Counted from the stretch's first letter, positions 8,486 through 18,068 are shown. The stretch is 64,000 bases of DNA from Candidatus Saccharimonadota bacterium (GCA_027312225.1 DAICXK010000002.1:52190-116189); one strand, 5' to 3'. The notes: generated from the sequence alone by a model not told the origin. Numbers and translations: made by a program.

Positions 8486-9730
8486 ATGTTAGATATTCGT
8501 TATATTCGTGCCAATGCCGAAAAAGTCCAAGAATCAACCCGAGCAAAAGGATACGATGTTGATATCTCCAGCCTGTTAAAAATTGATGATGATCGTCGCG
8601 CGTTACAGCAGCGAGTCGACGACTTGCGTGAGCGCCGTAACCAGAACGCTGCAAAAATGAAGGGCGGCAAGCCCGAGCAAGGCTTGATTGATGAGGGCAA
8701 GCAGATCAAGATCGAGCTCGCCGAGCAAGAGGGCTATTTAACGAATCTTGAGGCTGAATACAAGCAATTTCTTCATAGCGTTCCAAATGTTATTACTGAC
8801 GATGTGCCACTTGGTGGCGAAGAGGATAGTGTTGAGATAAAAGTATTTGGTGAACAAAAAACTGGTGCAAAGGATCATTTGGACTATGCGTTGGAGCGTG
8901 ACTGGGTCGACTTTGAACGGGGCGCCAAGGTAGCAGGGGCAAAGTTCTACTATCTTAAGGGTGATTTGGCACTATTAGAAAACGCCATCACGCAGTTTGC
9001 GCTGGACTATATCACCAAAAAAGGCTTTACCTACATGACGGTGCCACACATGGTGAACCAGCGAACAATGACCGGTACAGGGTTCGCGCCGCGCACGAGT
9101 GATCAATCGGACGAGTATGCGATTGAGGGTGAGGACTTGGCGCTCATCGCGACGGCCGAAATTCCACTGACCGGATACCATGCTGATGAGATTATCGATG
9201 AAGACAAACTGCCATTGCTCTATGCCGGCCTTAGTCCATGTTATCGCCGCGAAGCAGGTGCCAGCGGTAAGCACACACGCGGACTTTTCAGGGTTCATCA
9301 GTTTAATAAGCTAGAGATGTATGCATTTACGCTACCAGAGCAGTCAGTCGAGATGCATCAGCGCATCTTGGCAATTGAGGAGGAGCTTTGGCAGGCACTG
9401 GGTATTAGCTATCATGTCATTAATATTGCTGCGGGAGATCTTGGTGCGCCGGCTGCCAAAAAGTACGATATCGAATACTGGTCTCCGGTTGATGGTAGTT
9501 ATCGTGAATTAACCAGCTGTTCGAACTGTACTGACTTCCAGGCGCGTAACCTAAATATCCGTGTGCGCCGTCAAGACGGCAGTGTCGAGGTGTTGCACAC
9601 ACTGAACGGTACGGCTGTGTCTCTTGCTCGATCACTCGTCGTGATCTTGGAAAACTACCAAAATCAGGATGGTACGCTGACGGTGCCAGAAGTCCTCCGT
9701 CCATACATGGGCGGCCGCGAAACACTATAG
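8486..9730 (+). CDS. serS: Seryl-tRNA synthetase
   Basis: A 414-residue class II aminoacyl-tRNA synthetase that charges tRNA-Ser. The N-terminal ~110 residues form the two-helix coiled-coil arm that contacts the tRNA variable arm. The catalytic domain contains motif 2 in CYRREAGASGKHTRGLFRVH, the serine-site segment LTSCSNCTDFQARN, and motif 3 in the stretch from LNGTAVSLARS to VPEVLRPYMGG. Length is usual for bacterial SerRS. It appears to be transcribed from a promoter right at the start codon, and hpf follows with its own promoter. Confidence 0.97.
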   Translation: MLDIRYIRANAEKVQESTRAKGYDVDISSLLKIDDDRRALQQRVDDLRERRNQNAAKMKGGKPEQGLIDEGKQIKIELAEQEGYLTNLEAEYKQFLHSVPNVITDDVPLGGEEDSVEIKVFGEQKTGAKDHLDYALERDWVDFERGAKVAGAKFYYLKGDLALLENAITQFALDYITKKGFTYMTVPHMVNQRTMTGTGFAPRTSDQSDEYAIEGEDLALIATAEIPLTGYHADEIIDEDKLPLLYAGLSPCYRREAGASGKHTRGLFRVHQFNKLEMYAFTLPEQSVEMHQRILAIEEELWQALGISYHVINIAAGDLGAPAAKKYDIEYWSPVDGSYRELTSCSNCTDFQARNLNIRVRRQDGSVEVLHTLNGTAVSLARSLVVILENYQNQDGTLTVPEVLRPYMGGRETL

Positions 9731-9736
9731 TTTTTA

Positions 9737-9745
9737 TGCTATAAT
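9737..9745 (+). promoter_or_regulatory. Extended -10 promoter of hpf
   Basis: TGCTATAAT at 9737-9745 directly after the serS stop. No good -35 is visible at normal spacing, as expected when an extended -10 is used. The transcript would have a ~27-base leader with AGGAGGG at 9768-9774 before ATG 9779. Confidence 0.7.
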
Positions 9746-9778
9746 GAGGGTACAAGCACCTAACATCAGGAGGGTAGA

Positions 9779-10153
9779 ATGATTCAGATTACTGACATTA
9801 CCGGTATCAAATATGATGTCGATGAAGCGACGCGCAAATATGTGACGCGGAAAATCGGACGACTGGAACGCTATCTCCCACGACATGCGCGCAAGAGTGC
9901 CAGTGCCGAAGTAAAACTGAAGCAAATCGATAAGTCTCATGGTAACAAGTACGAGGCTGAGATTATCCTCAGCGTGCCCGACAAGGTTCTCGCCGCGAAA
10001 GATACCTCTAGTAATATTCTCGCGACAATTGATATTGTTGAAGCGAAACTAGCAGGGCAACTTCGCCGGTACAAGACTGAGACAATTCCTCATCTTGGTC
10101 GGGGACGTATCCTAAGCCGCTTTAAACGCAGCTATGCGCGTGAAAGCCAATAA
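9779..10153 (+). CDS. hpf: Ribosome hibernation promoting factor, short form (HPF/YfiA family)
   Basis: A 124-residue protein with the beta-alpha-beta-beta-beta-alpha pattern of the HPF/RaiA family, including the conserved DVDEATRKYVTRKIGRLERY helix and a second helix around ATIDIVEAKLAGQLRRYK. Such proteins bind the 30S decoding site and shut down or dimerise ribosomes in slow growth. The long-form C-terminal dimerisation domain is absent; instead there is a short basic tail. It is one of the better expressed-looking genes here, with an extended -10 and a strong Shine-Dalgarno site. secA follows. Confidence 0.9.
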   Translation: MIQITDITGIKYDVDEATRKYVTRKIGRLERYLPRHARKSASAEVKLKQIDKSHGNKYEAEIILSVPDKVLAAKDTSSNILATIDIVEAKLAGQLRRYKTETIPHLGRGRILSRFKRSYARESQ

Positions 10154-10247
10154 ACTCCTCATTCCTTCTTTATTATTTGTCAAAACCAGGGTATACTAGA
10201 CCCTAGTTTTACAGAATTTTCAGAGAATAAGCGAGGGAACTCTTAGC

Positions 10248-12881
10248 ATGGCTAATAACGTACGACAAAAAGCACTGACCAAGGTGTTTGGTGATCCGCA
10301 AAAAAAGATCTTAAAGCGACTTGAAAAACGAGTCGGTGAGATTAACGACCTCGCTGACAAGTACAAGAAGATGAAAAAGCCTGAGTTGCGCGAACAGACA
10401 GCGGTGCTCAAGAAGAAGCTCGACAAGAAGGGTACGACACTTGACACGATTCTTCCCGAAGCGTTTGCTCTTGTCAGGGAAGCCAGTGACCGCGTGCTCG
10501 GTATGCGTCACTTCGACGTGCAGCTGATTGGTGGTATGGCCCTGCATGACGGTAACGTGGCTGAGATGAAGACGGGCGAAGGTAAGACACTGGTGGCGAC
10601 GTTGCCAGTCTATCTTAACGCGCTTGAAGGTAAGGGTGTTCACCTGGTGACAGTTAACGATTACCTGGCGCAACGTGATGCCAGCTGGATGGGTGAACTC
10701 TATGACTTTCTCGGCTTATCGACGGGCGTCATCATTAATGATGCGAGTTTTGTGTATGACAAAGACTACGATAATGAGAATCATGATGATGCGCGTATGC
10801 GCCGCTTGCGTCCTGTGACCCGAAAAGAAGCGTACGCTGCTGACATTACCTATGGTACGAATAACGAGTTCGGTTTTGACTATCTTCGCGACAACATGGT
10901 GAACGAAGTCGACCTTTTGCGCCAGCGTGATTTGCACTTTGCAATCGTTGACGAGGTAGACAGTATTTTGATCGACGAAGCACGTACGCCGCTGATTATT
11001 AGCGCGCCAGCTGCTGAGAACCCTGACAGTTATTATCAGTTTGCAAAGTTAGCTGCCAAGTTGGTTCCTGAAGATTATATCCTTGATGAAAAGCGTCGTA
11101 GCGTTGCGCTCACTGACCAAGGTGTCGAGAAGATGCAGAAACTGCTGGGCGTCAAGGACCTGTACTCACCGGACCATATCCGTAACGTGTATCACATGGA
11201 TCAGGCATTGAAGGCGCAGACATTATTCAAACGAGATAAGGACTATGTTGTGACGGGCGACGGTGAAGTCATCATTGTCGATGAGCATACGGGCCGTTTG
11301 ATGCAAGGACGACGCTACAACGAGGGGTTGCATCAGGCAATTGAGGCAAAAGAGAACGTTGCTGTCTTGCAGGAGAGTATGACGCTTGCAACGGTATCAT
11401 TCCAGAACTACTTCCGTCTCTATAAAAAACTGGCTGGTATGACAGGTACGGCATTTACGGAGGCCGAAGAATTCCAACAAATCTATAGCCTTGATGTGAT
11501 CCAGATCCCACCAAACAAGCCGATTGCGCGTATCGACAAGCAAGATCTTATCTTCAAGACGGAGAAAGCAAAGCTTAAGGCGGTTGCCGAGGCAATTAAG
11601 GAATACCATACCGAGGGCCGTCCAGTGCTCGTCGGTTCAGGCTCAATTGCTAAGAACGAGTTGATTGCGGACTATCTGAAAAAGCAAGGTATTAAGTACG
11701 AGCTGCTCAACGCAAAAAATAACGAGCGCGAGGCGGCGATTATCGAAAAGGCTGGCGAGAAAGGCGCAATCACGCTTGCTACTAACATCGCAGGTCGTGG
11801 TACGGACATTAAATTGGGCAAGGGTGTTAAGGAACTTGGTGGTTTGGTAGTGCTTGGTTCGGAACGCCATGAGTCACGCCGAATTGATAATCAGTTGCGT
11901 GGTCGTGGTGGACGTCAGGGTGACCCTGGTGAGACGCAGTTCTATGTCAGCACAGAAGACGATCTTATGCGCATCTTCCAGGGCGAGCGCATTGCAGCGT
12001 TGATGGACCGTTTGGGCGTTGACGATGATACGCCGATCCAGAACAGTGCTGTGTCAAAGACACTCGAGGCTGCGCAAAAGCGAGTCGAGGGATATAATTT
12101 TGATACGCGCAAAAATGTTGTTCAGTACGACAACGTTATTAATCGACACCGTCGAGTTGTGTATACGATTCGTCGCAAGATTCTTGAGGGTGAGAATATC
12201 AAGGATGAAATCGACCGGCTGGTTGAGGCTCGTCTTCGTGATTTAACACAGCTACCAAGCAAGAATAATCCAAAGTTTGCTGAAGAGTTTGAAGCAATCT
12301 TCCCGCTATCAGAAAAGAAGATTAAGGCGATTGGTGCCGAGAAGAAAGACAAGGCTCGGTACGAGCTTGCCAAAAAGGAAGTCGCGAAGCTATACAAAGC
12401 AAAAGAGACCGAGCTCGAGGCTGAGAACCTTCGTCGAGTTGAGCGCGAGGTGTATATGGTGGTGCTCGACAACCTTTGGATGCAGCATCTTGAGAATATG
12501 CAGCATCTTCGTGAAGGCATCCACTGGCGGAGTGTGGGTCAACGTGATCCGTTGGTTGAGTACCGCAGTGAATCACAAAAACTTTTTGATAGCTTGCAGC
12601 GGTCACTGCAGGAAGAAATACTTCGTGCAGTCTTCCATGTTCACAAACATGATGCAGTGGTTGATCAGGCGCAAGATGATGAATATGATACCGAGCTAAC
12701 GCGACTTTCAGAGTCAGCCGTTGAGAAAGGTGTCAATGAAATAGGTAAGGGTGAGCGAAACCGAGATGGTGACTTCACGGTGAAGAAGGCAAAAACGGCC
12801 AATGAGGCACACGCCGCCAAAAAGACTGCCCAAAGGAAGAAAAAAGCCCAGCGTCAGAACCGCAAAAAAGGCCGCAAATAA
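10248..12881 (+). CDS. secA: Preprotein translocase ATPase SecA
   Basis: An 877-residue SecA, the motor that pushes secreted proteins through SecYEG. Walker A GEGKT is at residues 110-114, Walker B and the DEAD-like box are in VDEVDSILIDEARTPL near 230, and the second nucleotide domain has GRGTDIKLG followed by QLRGRGGRQGDPG. The helical scaffold follows with WMQHLENMQHLREGIHWRS. The cysteine-rich zinc-binding tail found in many SecA proteins is missing and is replaced by a Lys/Arg-rich tail (AQRKKKAQRQNRKKGRK). GAGGGA at 10233-10238 supports the start. Two M16 peptidase genes follow closely. Confidence 0.97.
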   Translation: MANNVRQKALTKVFGDPQKKILKRLEKRVGEINDLADKYKKMKKPELREQTAVLKKKLDKKGTTLDTILPEAFALVREASDRVLGMRHFDVQLIGGMALHDGNVAEMKTGEGKTLVATLPVYLNALEGKGVHLVTVNDYLAQRDASWMGELYDFLGLSTGVIINDASFVYDKDYDNENHDDARMRRLRPVTRKEAYAADITYGTNNEFGFDYLRDNMVNEVDLLRQRDLHFAIVDEVDSILIDEARTPLIISAPAAENPDSYYQFAKLAAKLVPEDYILDEKRRSVALTDQGVEKMQKLLGVKDLYSPDHIRNVYHMDQALKAQTLFKRDKDYVVTGDGEVIIVDEHTGRLMQGRRYNEGLHQAIEAKENVAVLQESMTLATVSFQNYFRLYKKLAGMTGTAFTEAEEFQQIYSLDVIQIPPNKPIARIDKQDLIFKTEKAKLKAVAEAIKEYHTEGRPVLVGSGSIAKNELIADYLKKQGIKYELLNAKNNEREAAIIEKAGEKGAITLATNIAGRGTDIKLGKGVKELGGLVVLGSERHESRRIDNQLRGRGGRQGDPGETQFYVSTEDDLMRIFQGERIAALMDRLGVDDDTPIQNSAVSKTLEAAQKRVEGYNFDTRKNVVQYDNVINRHRRVVYTIRRKILEGENIKDEIDRLVEARLRDLTQLPSKNNPKFAEEFEAIFPLSEKKIKAIGAEKKDKARYELAKKEVAKLYKAKETELEAENLRRVEREVYMVVLDNLWMQHLENMQHLREGIHWRSVGQRDPLVEYRSESQKLFDSLQRSLQEEILRAVFHVHKHDAVVDQAQDDEYDTELTRLSESAVEKGVNEIGKGERNRDGDFTVKKAKTANEAHAAKKTAQRKKKAQRQNRKKGRK

Positions 12882-12893
12882 AACGTAGATTCT

Positions 12894-14177
12894 ATGCATC
12901 ACACAGTTGAAGAAGTTAGATTAAAGAACGGTGCTCGGGGGCTGCTTATTGACATCCCTGAGGCAACAGTGATGAGTATGCAGTTTCATTTTAGGGCAGG
13001 CAACCGGTTTGCAAAGTCGATTGAGATAGAGCAAGTTGCGCACATTATGGAACACATGGCGTTCGGCGCCAATGCACGGTTCAAGACCGAGCACGATTTT
13101 GAGGCGGAATTCACCAAAAACGGTGCCGACCATAACGCCTATACTTCTGATTTTTCAATGGTGTATGAGGCGGATTGTGCGGATTTTGAGTGGGATCGCA
13201 TCTTAGAATTGCAAAAGCTCTCAATTTGCCAGCCAAGATTTAACGAGACAGAACTCGTCGCCGAGAAGGGGAATGTGCGAGCAGAGCTTACGAACTACCT
13301 CAACGATCATCATCGTATCTTATGGCCGCGTATCCAACAGCTGTTGGGCGAGGATGTGCTGACATTCCGTCAAGCGCTTGCAACGATTCCAAACGTGACA
13401 CTTCGTGATATCAGAGAGCATCACAAGAGGACACATACGACACGCAATATGCGCTTTGTGATTGCAGGGAAAATGCATGGACGGCGCGCGACAATTCTGC
13501 GCGAACTGGAGAGTTTTGAACTGCCAGAGGGCGAGCATTTCGAAGTACCCAAAGACGATTTGCATAGCGCAGGTCCTGCACTGGTACGACGTAAGGATGC
13601 AAGCAACCTCACGTTTGGCTGGTCGTTGACGGTGCCGTACACATTGAGTGATGAAGACCTCGATGCCTTACATTATCTTAACCACATCCTGACGGGTACA
13701 ATGCACTCACGAATCTTTGGACGTGCGCGCTCAAAGGGGCTGGCATATCATGTGGGTGCCTATGCCGGTATCCGCCCATTTGACAGCAGCTGGGACATTA
13801 CGGGGCAAGTGAATCACGACACGGCCAGTGAACTATTCACCTTGATGCGTGACGAAATTCGCCAAGTACTAGATGGTAGGGTGACCGAGGCAGAGCTTGA
13901 AGCGGCTAAGTCATACGCACTGGGCCGCCATCAGATGGGTGCACAAACGGTCGCACAGATTAGTGGTTTTTATACGTCAAAGTATTTTACTGATGGGTCA
14001 ATCAAGAGCTATGATGACGTACCGAACCGCATCAAAAAAGTAACATGTAATCGCATGGTCAATGTTGCCAAGCAGTTTATTGACGGCAATGCGTGGGTGC
14101 TGGCTGGTGTCAGTAGCGGCGACAAGCAAGAACTGCTAGAATACAACGAAACAATACGCGAACTATTTGAAGGATAA
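12894..14177 (+). CDS. M16 family zinc peptidase, first of a tandem pair
   Basis: A 427-residue pitrilysin-family (M16) protein. The inverted zinc motif HxxEH is intact (HIMEH, residues 50-54), and the downstream glutamate is in VAEKGNVRAEL about 75 residues later, so it should be catalytically active. The second half is the inactive M16-like domain, as in two-domain bacterial M16 proteins. No signal peptide is visible, so it probably works in the cytoplasm, for example on peptides or secretion leftovers. It starts 12 bases after secA and is followed by a paralogue after five bases, suggesting one operon. Family members can form heterodimers. Confidence 0.85.
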   Translation: MHHTVEEVRLKNGARGLLIDIPEATVMSMQFHFRAGNRFAKSIEIEQVAHIMEHMAFGANARFKTEHDFEAEFTKNGADHNAYTSDFSMVYEADCADFEWDRILELQKLSICQPRFNETELVAEKGNVRAELTNYLNDHHRILWPRIQQLLGEDVLTFRQALATIPNVTLRDIREHHKRTHTTRNMRFVIAGKMHGRRATILRELESFELPEGEHFEVPKDDLHSAGPALVRRKDASNLTFGWSLTVPYTLSDEDLDALHYLNHILTGTMHSRIFGRARSKGLAYHVGAYAGIRPFDSSWDITGQVNHDTASELFTLMRDEIRQVLDGRVTEAELEAAKSYALGRHQMGAQTVAQISGFYTSKYFTDGSIKSYDDVPNRIKKVTCNRMVNVAKQFIDGNAWVLAGVSSGDKQELLEYNETIRELFEG

Positions 14178-14182
14178 TAACC

Positions 14183-15472
14183 ATGCCACTTCGTCACACT
14201 GTCAACGAGCTCAAACTATCAACGGGTGCGAGCGGTTTGATTGTCAGTGTGCCTGATAGTACGGTGATGAGTTATACTATTCATTTTAGGGCAGGCAATG
14301 ATTATGCGAAGCGCCCCGAGATTCACCAGACGGCTCATTTGATGGAGCATATGGCATTTGGTCCGAACGAAGAGTTCGCGACGATGGAGGCCTTTAGCCA
14401 AGAATTTAGTCGTAATGGTGCGTTCAGCAACGCCAGTACGTTTGACACGAACATGCACTACTATGCTGACTGTGCACAGTTTGAATGGCGCCGAATCCTT
14501 GAACTACAGCAGCTTGCCATTACACGGCCAAAATTTCTACCCGAAATTCTTGAGGCAGAGAAGGGAAATGTCCGTGAAGAGCTCGTTGGGCAGGCACACA
14601 ACAATCCGAGGGTTATGTGGCAACACATCAACCGCGCGATGGGCGGACATTCACTGCTCGATACCGAGAAGATTGCGACGATCGATGCGGTGACTGTCAA
14701 TGATATTATTGAGCACCATGGACGGACGCATACTCACCGCAATATGCGGTTTGTTCTAGCCGGTGATTTTAGCGGGCACGAGGTCGAAGTCAAAGAGTTG
14801 CTCGAGTCATGGCGACTACCGCGGGGCGAGCGTCTTGAGCCACGTGTTGATGTGATTGACGCTGCACCACCGGTTTTATTAAAGCGCGCCGACCAAGAGA
14901 ACAGTAACTTTGGTTTTGTGATGGTGATTCGACGTCACTTTTCAACGGATGACCTTGTCGCGATGTCGGCATTGAACCACATCCTGACAGGTACGATGCA
15001 TTCAAGGATATGGGGCAAGGCGCGCGCCGAGGGTATCTGCTATGGTATGGGTTCAAGTGCCAATACTGACCTTGACGGCACATCAAGTTGGGAATTTTAC
15101 GGCCAGGTTCGGCCTGAGAACGCCGATGCGCTCTATGAATTGATTGTCAAAGAGATTAAACGAGTTGCTGCGGGCGACATCTCGGAACACGAACTTGAAG
15201 AAACAAAGCAATTCCTGACGGGTGACTATCAGATGCGCGGACAAACAGTCGGTGCGCTAGCTGGTTGGTATGGAGGGGACTACTTCTTTGATGGCACGAT
15301 AGATCCTATCACAAATGCGGGCGAACGAATTGCCGCCATCAAACGTGAACATATGATTGAGCTGGCTGGGGAATTTCTAGCTGCAAAGATTTGGACGCTT
15401 GGCGAGATTGGCAATGTGAAAAAAACCGACAACATGCGGCATCATCAGACGTTGAGCCAAATGTTCGCATAA
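14183..15472 (+). CDS. M16 family zinc peptidase, second of a tandem pair
   Basis: A 429-residue paralogue of the preceding gene with the same order of segments. The zinc motif is HLMEH (residues 52-56) and the third metal ligand lies in AEKGNVREEL, so this copy is also intact. Many heterodimeric M16 pairs have one active and one inactive subunit; here both look active. No signal peptide is seen. The shared segments FRAGN, MEHMAFG and LNHILTGTMHSRI show that the pair arose by duplication. Substrate unknown; position after secA suggests a link to protein export or to peptide turnover, which is only inference. Confidence 0.85.
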   Translation: MPLRHTVNELKLSTGASGLIVSVPDSTVMSYTIHFRAGNDYAKRPEIHQTAHLMEHMAFGPNEEFATMEAFSQEFSRNGAFSNASTFDTNMHYYADCAQFEWRRILELQQLAITRPKFLPEILEAEKGNVREELVGQAHNNPRVMWQHINRAMGGHSLLDTEKIATIDAVTVNDIIEHHGRTHTHRNMRFVLAGDFSGHEVEVKELLESWRLPRGERLEPRVDVIDAAPPVLLKRADQENSNFGFVMVIRRHFSTDDLVAMSALNHILTGTMHSRIWGKARAEGICYGMGSSANTDLDGTSSWEFYGQVRPENADALYELIVKEIKRVAAGDISEHELEETKQFLTGDYQMRGQTVGALAGWYGGDYFFDGTIDPITNAGERIAAIKREHMIELAGEFLAAKIWTLGEIGNVKKTDNMRHHQTLSQMFA

Positions 15473-15503
15473 CATAGCAGAAGAAGTATTCCGATGCGCG
15501 TAG

Positions 15504-15509
15504 TACAAT
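15504..15509 (+). promoter_or_regulatory. -10 element of murD
   Basis: TACAAT ends seven bases before ATG 15517. The earlier ATG at 15508 overlaps this element and would not be in the transcript, which favours the start at 15517. The bases TAGTACAATGG are shared with the serS promoter. Confidence 0.6.
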
Positions 15510-15516
15510 GGTTAAT

Positions 15517-16815
15517 ATGAGAATCGCAATTGCTGGCTATGGTGCCGAAGGAAAATCAAGTTATGCCTATTGGCATAACCCTGAAAACGAGCTTGTGATT
15601 GTTGATGAACGCGAGATTCCGGCCGGTGACGTGCCGCTCGATGCTAATGTCATCACAGGCGAGGGTGTGTTTGAGAAGCTCGACGGGTTTGATATGGTGG
15701 TGCGTACTGCGAGCCTTGCGCCGCGGAAGATACGAACAGATGGTACAATTTGGTCGGGAACGAACGAGTTTTTTGCCAGGTGCGCAGAAAAGAGCGTGCC
15801 AATCATTGGTGTTACTGGCACGAAAGGTAAGGGTACGACCAGCAGCCTTATCACCTCGATACTGAAGGCGGCCGGCAAAACGGTCCATCTTGTCGGGAAT
15901 ATTGGACAGCCAGCGCTTGAAGTGCTGCCGAGTATTCAGCCCGAGGATATCGTTGTTTATGAGCTATCGAGTTTTCAGCTGTGGGACCTTGAAACTTCAC
16001 CTCAGGTTGCTGTCGTGCTGATGATTGAGCCGGACCATCTCGATACCCATGCTGATTTTGATGCTTATGTGACGGCAAAATCACAGATTGCAGTCAACCA
16101 ACTGACGACTGACAGGGTGGTATACAACGCTGCTAACGTGTATGCGACAAAGATTGCGCAATTTTCGCCCGGCCAACGTCTCCCGTATCCGTCCGAGCAT
16201 ACGGCGCATGTAAGAGGAGGCTTGTTTTACTACGGTGAAACTGAATTATGTGACGAAGATAACCTACTGTTACCTGGCCGGCATAATCTCGAGAATGCTC
16301 TGGCTGCGATAACGGCAACTTGGCCGTGGGTCAAAGAGCCCTCTATTATTGCCGAAGGATTGCGGTCGTTTGCCGGTCTGCCGCATCGTCTTGAATTAGT
16401 GCGCGAGCTCGACGGCGTGCAATATTACAATGATAGCTTTTCGTCGGCCGCTGGAGCTGCAGTAGCGGCGATCCGCGCATTTACTGCCCCGGAAGTTGTC
16501 ATTTTGGGAGGTATTGATAAGGGGGCGGACTTTACGGAATTAGCGCAAGTTATCAAAGATGCGCCTAACGTGAAGCGGTTGATTATTATCGGAAAAATTC
16601 GTCACAAGCTCGCTGATGTTTTGCGTCAGAATGGCGTGACACAGCCAGTCCAAGTCATTGATGTTCAGACGATGGGGGAAATCGTTGGGTTGGCGCGCCA
16701 GGCGGCGGCACCTGGAGATATCGTCATCCTGAGTCCTGCCTGCGCAAGCTTTGACATGTTCAAGAATTTTTATGATCGGGGCGATCAATTCCGGAGCGTC
16801 GTACAAGGACTATGA
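15517..16815 (+). CDS. murD: UDP-N-acetylmuramoyl-L-alanine--glutamate ligase MurD
   Basis: A 432-residue Mur ligase. It has an N-terminal Rossmann-like start (MRIAIAGYGAEGKSS), the ATP-binding loop GVTGTKGKGTT near residue 92, the ELSSFQL segment, the central-domain LLPGRHNLENALAA, and a C-terminal domain with NDSFSSAAGA and ILGGIDKGADF. It adds glutamate to UDP-MurNAc-L-Ala in the cytoplasm. The start at 15517 matches normal MurD N-termini. It overlaps the next gene, a MurL epimerase, by four bases. That pairing suggests a ligase that adds L-glutamate (MurD2-like), with D-glutamate formed afterwards; the sequence alone does not prove the stereochemistry. Confidence 0.92.
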   Translation: MRIAIAGYGAEGKSSYAYWHNPENELVIVDEREIPAGDVPLDANVITGEGVFEKLDGFDMVVRTASLAPRKIRTDGTIWSGTNEFFARCAEKSVPIIGVTGTKGKGTTSSLITSILKAAGKTVHLVGNIGQPALEVLPSIQPEDIVVYELSSFQLWDLETSPQVAVVLMIEPDHLDTHADFDAYVTAKSQIAVNQLTTDRVVYNAANVYATKIAQFSPGQRLPYPSEHTAHVRGGLFYYGETELCDEDNLLLPGRHNLENALAAITATWPWVKEPSIIAEGLRSFAGLPHRLELVRELDGVQYYNDSFSSAAGAAVAAIRAFTAPEVVILGGIDKGADFTELAQVIKDAPNVKRLIIIGKIRHKLADVLRQNGVTQPVQVIDVQTMGEIVGLARQAAAPGDIVILSPACASFDMFKNFYDRGDQFRSVVQGL

Positions 16816-18065
16816 GGCAATTTGTCTTTGATGACTACATCTTCGACCCTAGTACAGGCGAGGCCGTGTTCCGATATCACTTTGACGGCGGTCTAGAATT
16901 CGCCGAACGCGTACGGTTTACGGTGGGGTCGGACTATGATCCGGCAGTGCTTGATCGGGCGTTGTTTCTCACGTTTATTCTTATGGGCGTATCGTATTAC
17001 AAAACCTTTCCTGCGCCGGGCGTTCAGTTCTCTGCGCATACGATTGACGATTGGCAGGCGGGGTTTTTGAATGGTGTCTACCAAGAAGGCTTGAGCCAAT
17101 TTGCGTTTGAGAATAACCTGACGCGGGATGATTTGGCACATTTTACGGCCAATGGTAAGGCGGGGCCAGCACTACCGTATGACGGCAGCGGTAGTATTTC
17201 ATTGCAAAGCGGTGGCAAGGACTCGCTGCTTGTTGCAATGTTGCTCCGCGATAAGCAAGCTGATTTTTCGTCGTTGTACGTATCGAGCGGACAGCGACAT
17301 CCTGCCGTCCTTGATACTATTGGACGGCCCTTGCAAATCGTCGAGCGGCATATCGATACCGAAAAATTGCGCCGTGCAGCCGAAGACGGCGGAAAGAACG
17401 GACACGTTCCGATTACGTTCATTATCCTCTCGATTGCGTTGGTTCAGGCGGTGCTCGACGGCAAAAACAACGTGCTCGCTGCGATTGGCCATGAGGGGGA
17501 AGAGCCACACGCCTCTATTGGTGACTTGGCGGTGACGCATCAATGGTCGAAAACATGGGGGGCAGAGCAATTGTTCGCTGAATATGTGCAGCGTTATATC
17601 TCACCGGACATCCATGTCGGTTCACCACTTCGTCAATACAGCGAGCTGAAGATAGCAGAATTGTTTGTTGAACGGGCATGGGATAGGTTTGGCCACCGCT
17701 TTAGCTCGTGTAACGTCGCTAACTACAGGCAGGGCGCAGATAATACAGAGCTTGCGTGGTGCGGCGAGTGTCCGAAGTGTGCTAATTCGTATGTGCTATT
17801 CGCGCCGTTTCTTCCAAGTGTTGAGTTGCAGTCGATCTTTGGCGGCAAGGATTTGTTCGCAAGCCCATCGCTCGTGGATGTATTCAAAGGATTATTAGGT
17901 ATTGACGGTGTCATGAAGCCTTTCGAGTGCGTCGGCGAGGTCGACGAGCTCCGTTCGGCATATCATATGGCGCAGGCCCGCGGATATACGCCCCTGCCGT
18001 TTGAGGTGCCTGTATCTCATTTCGACAGGGAATACGAATACCCCGCACAAATGATACAATTGTAA
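16812..18065 (+). CDS. murL: MurL-like UDP-MurNAc-L-Ala-L-Glu epimerase
   Basis: A 417-residue protein with the family features of MurL: an N-terminal beta-rich region with VSYYKT, a catalytic-core SGGKDS at residues 133-138 (a PP-loop-type ATP site), GHVPITFIILSIAL, EGEEPHASIG, THQWSKTW and a CGECPKC cluster near residue 317. MurL uses ATP to turn the terminal L-glutamate of UDP-MurNAc-L-Ala-L-Glu into D-glutamate. It overlaps murD by four bases and precedes prfB, so the ligase and the epimerase are translated together. This supports a route to D-Glu in the stem peptide without free D-glutamate from MurI. It was recognised from memory of the family; no search was run. Confidence 0.82.
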   Translation: MRQFVFDDYIFDPSTGEAVFRYHFDGGLEFAERVRFTVGSDYDPAVLDRALFLTFILMGVSYYKTFPAPGVQFSAHTIDDWQAGFLNGVYQEGLSQFAFENNLTRDDLAHFTANGKAGPALPYDGSGSISLQSGGKDSLLVAMLLRDKQADFSSLYVSSGQRHPAVLDTIGRPLQIVERHIDTEKLRRAAEDGGKNGHVPITFIILSIALVQAVLDGKNNVLAAIGHEGEEPHASIGDLAVTHQWSKTWGAEQLFAEYVQRYISPDIHVGSPLRQYSELKIAELFVERAWDRFGHRFSSCNVANYRQGADNTELAWCGECPKCANSYVLFAPFLPSVELQSIFGGKDLFASPSLVDVFKGLLGIDGVMKPFECVGEVDELRSAYHMAQARGYTPLPFEVPVSHFDREYEYPAQMIQL

Positions 18066-18068
18066 GTA

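Noticed and set aside
10188..10204. Operator around the secA -10 (AGGGT...ACCCT)
   Set aside because: Five-base arms around a -10 are easily found by chance; no second copy supports it.
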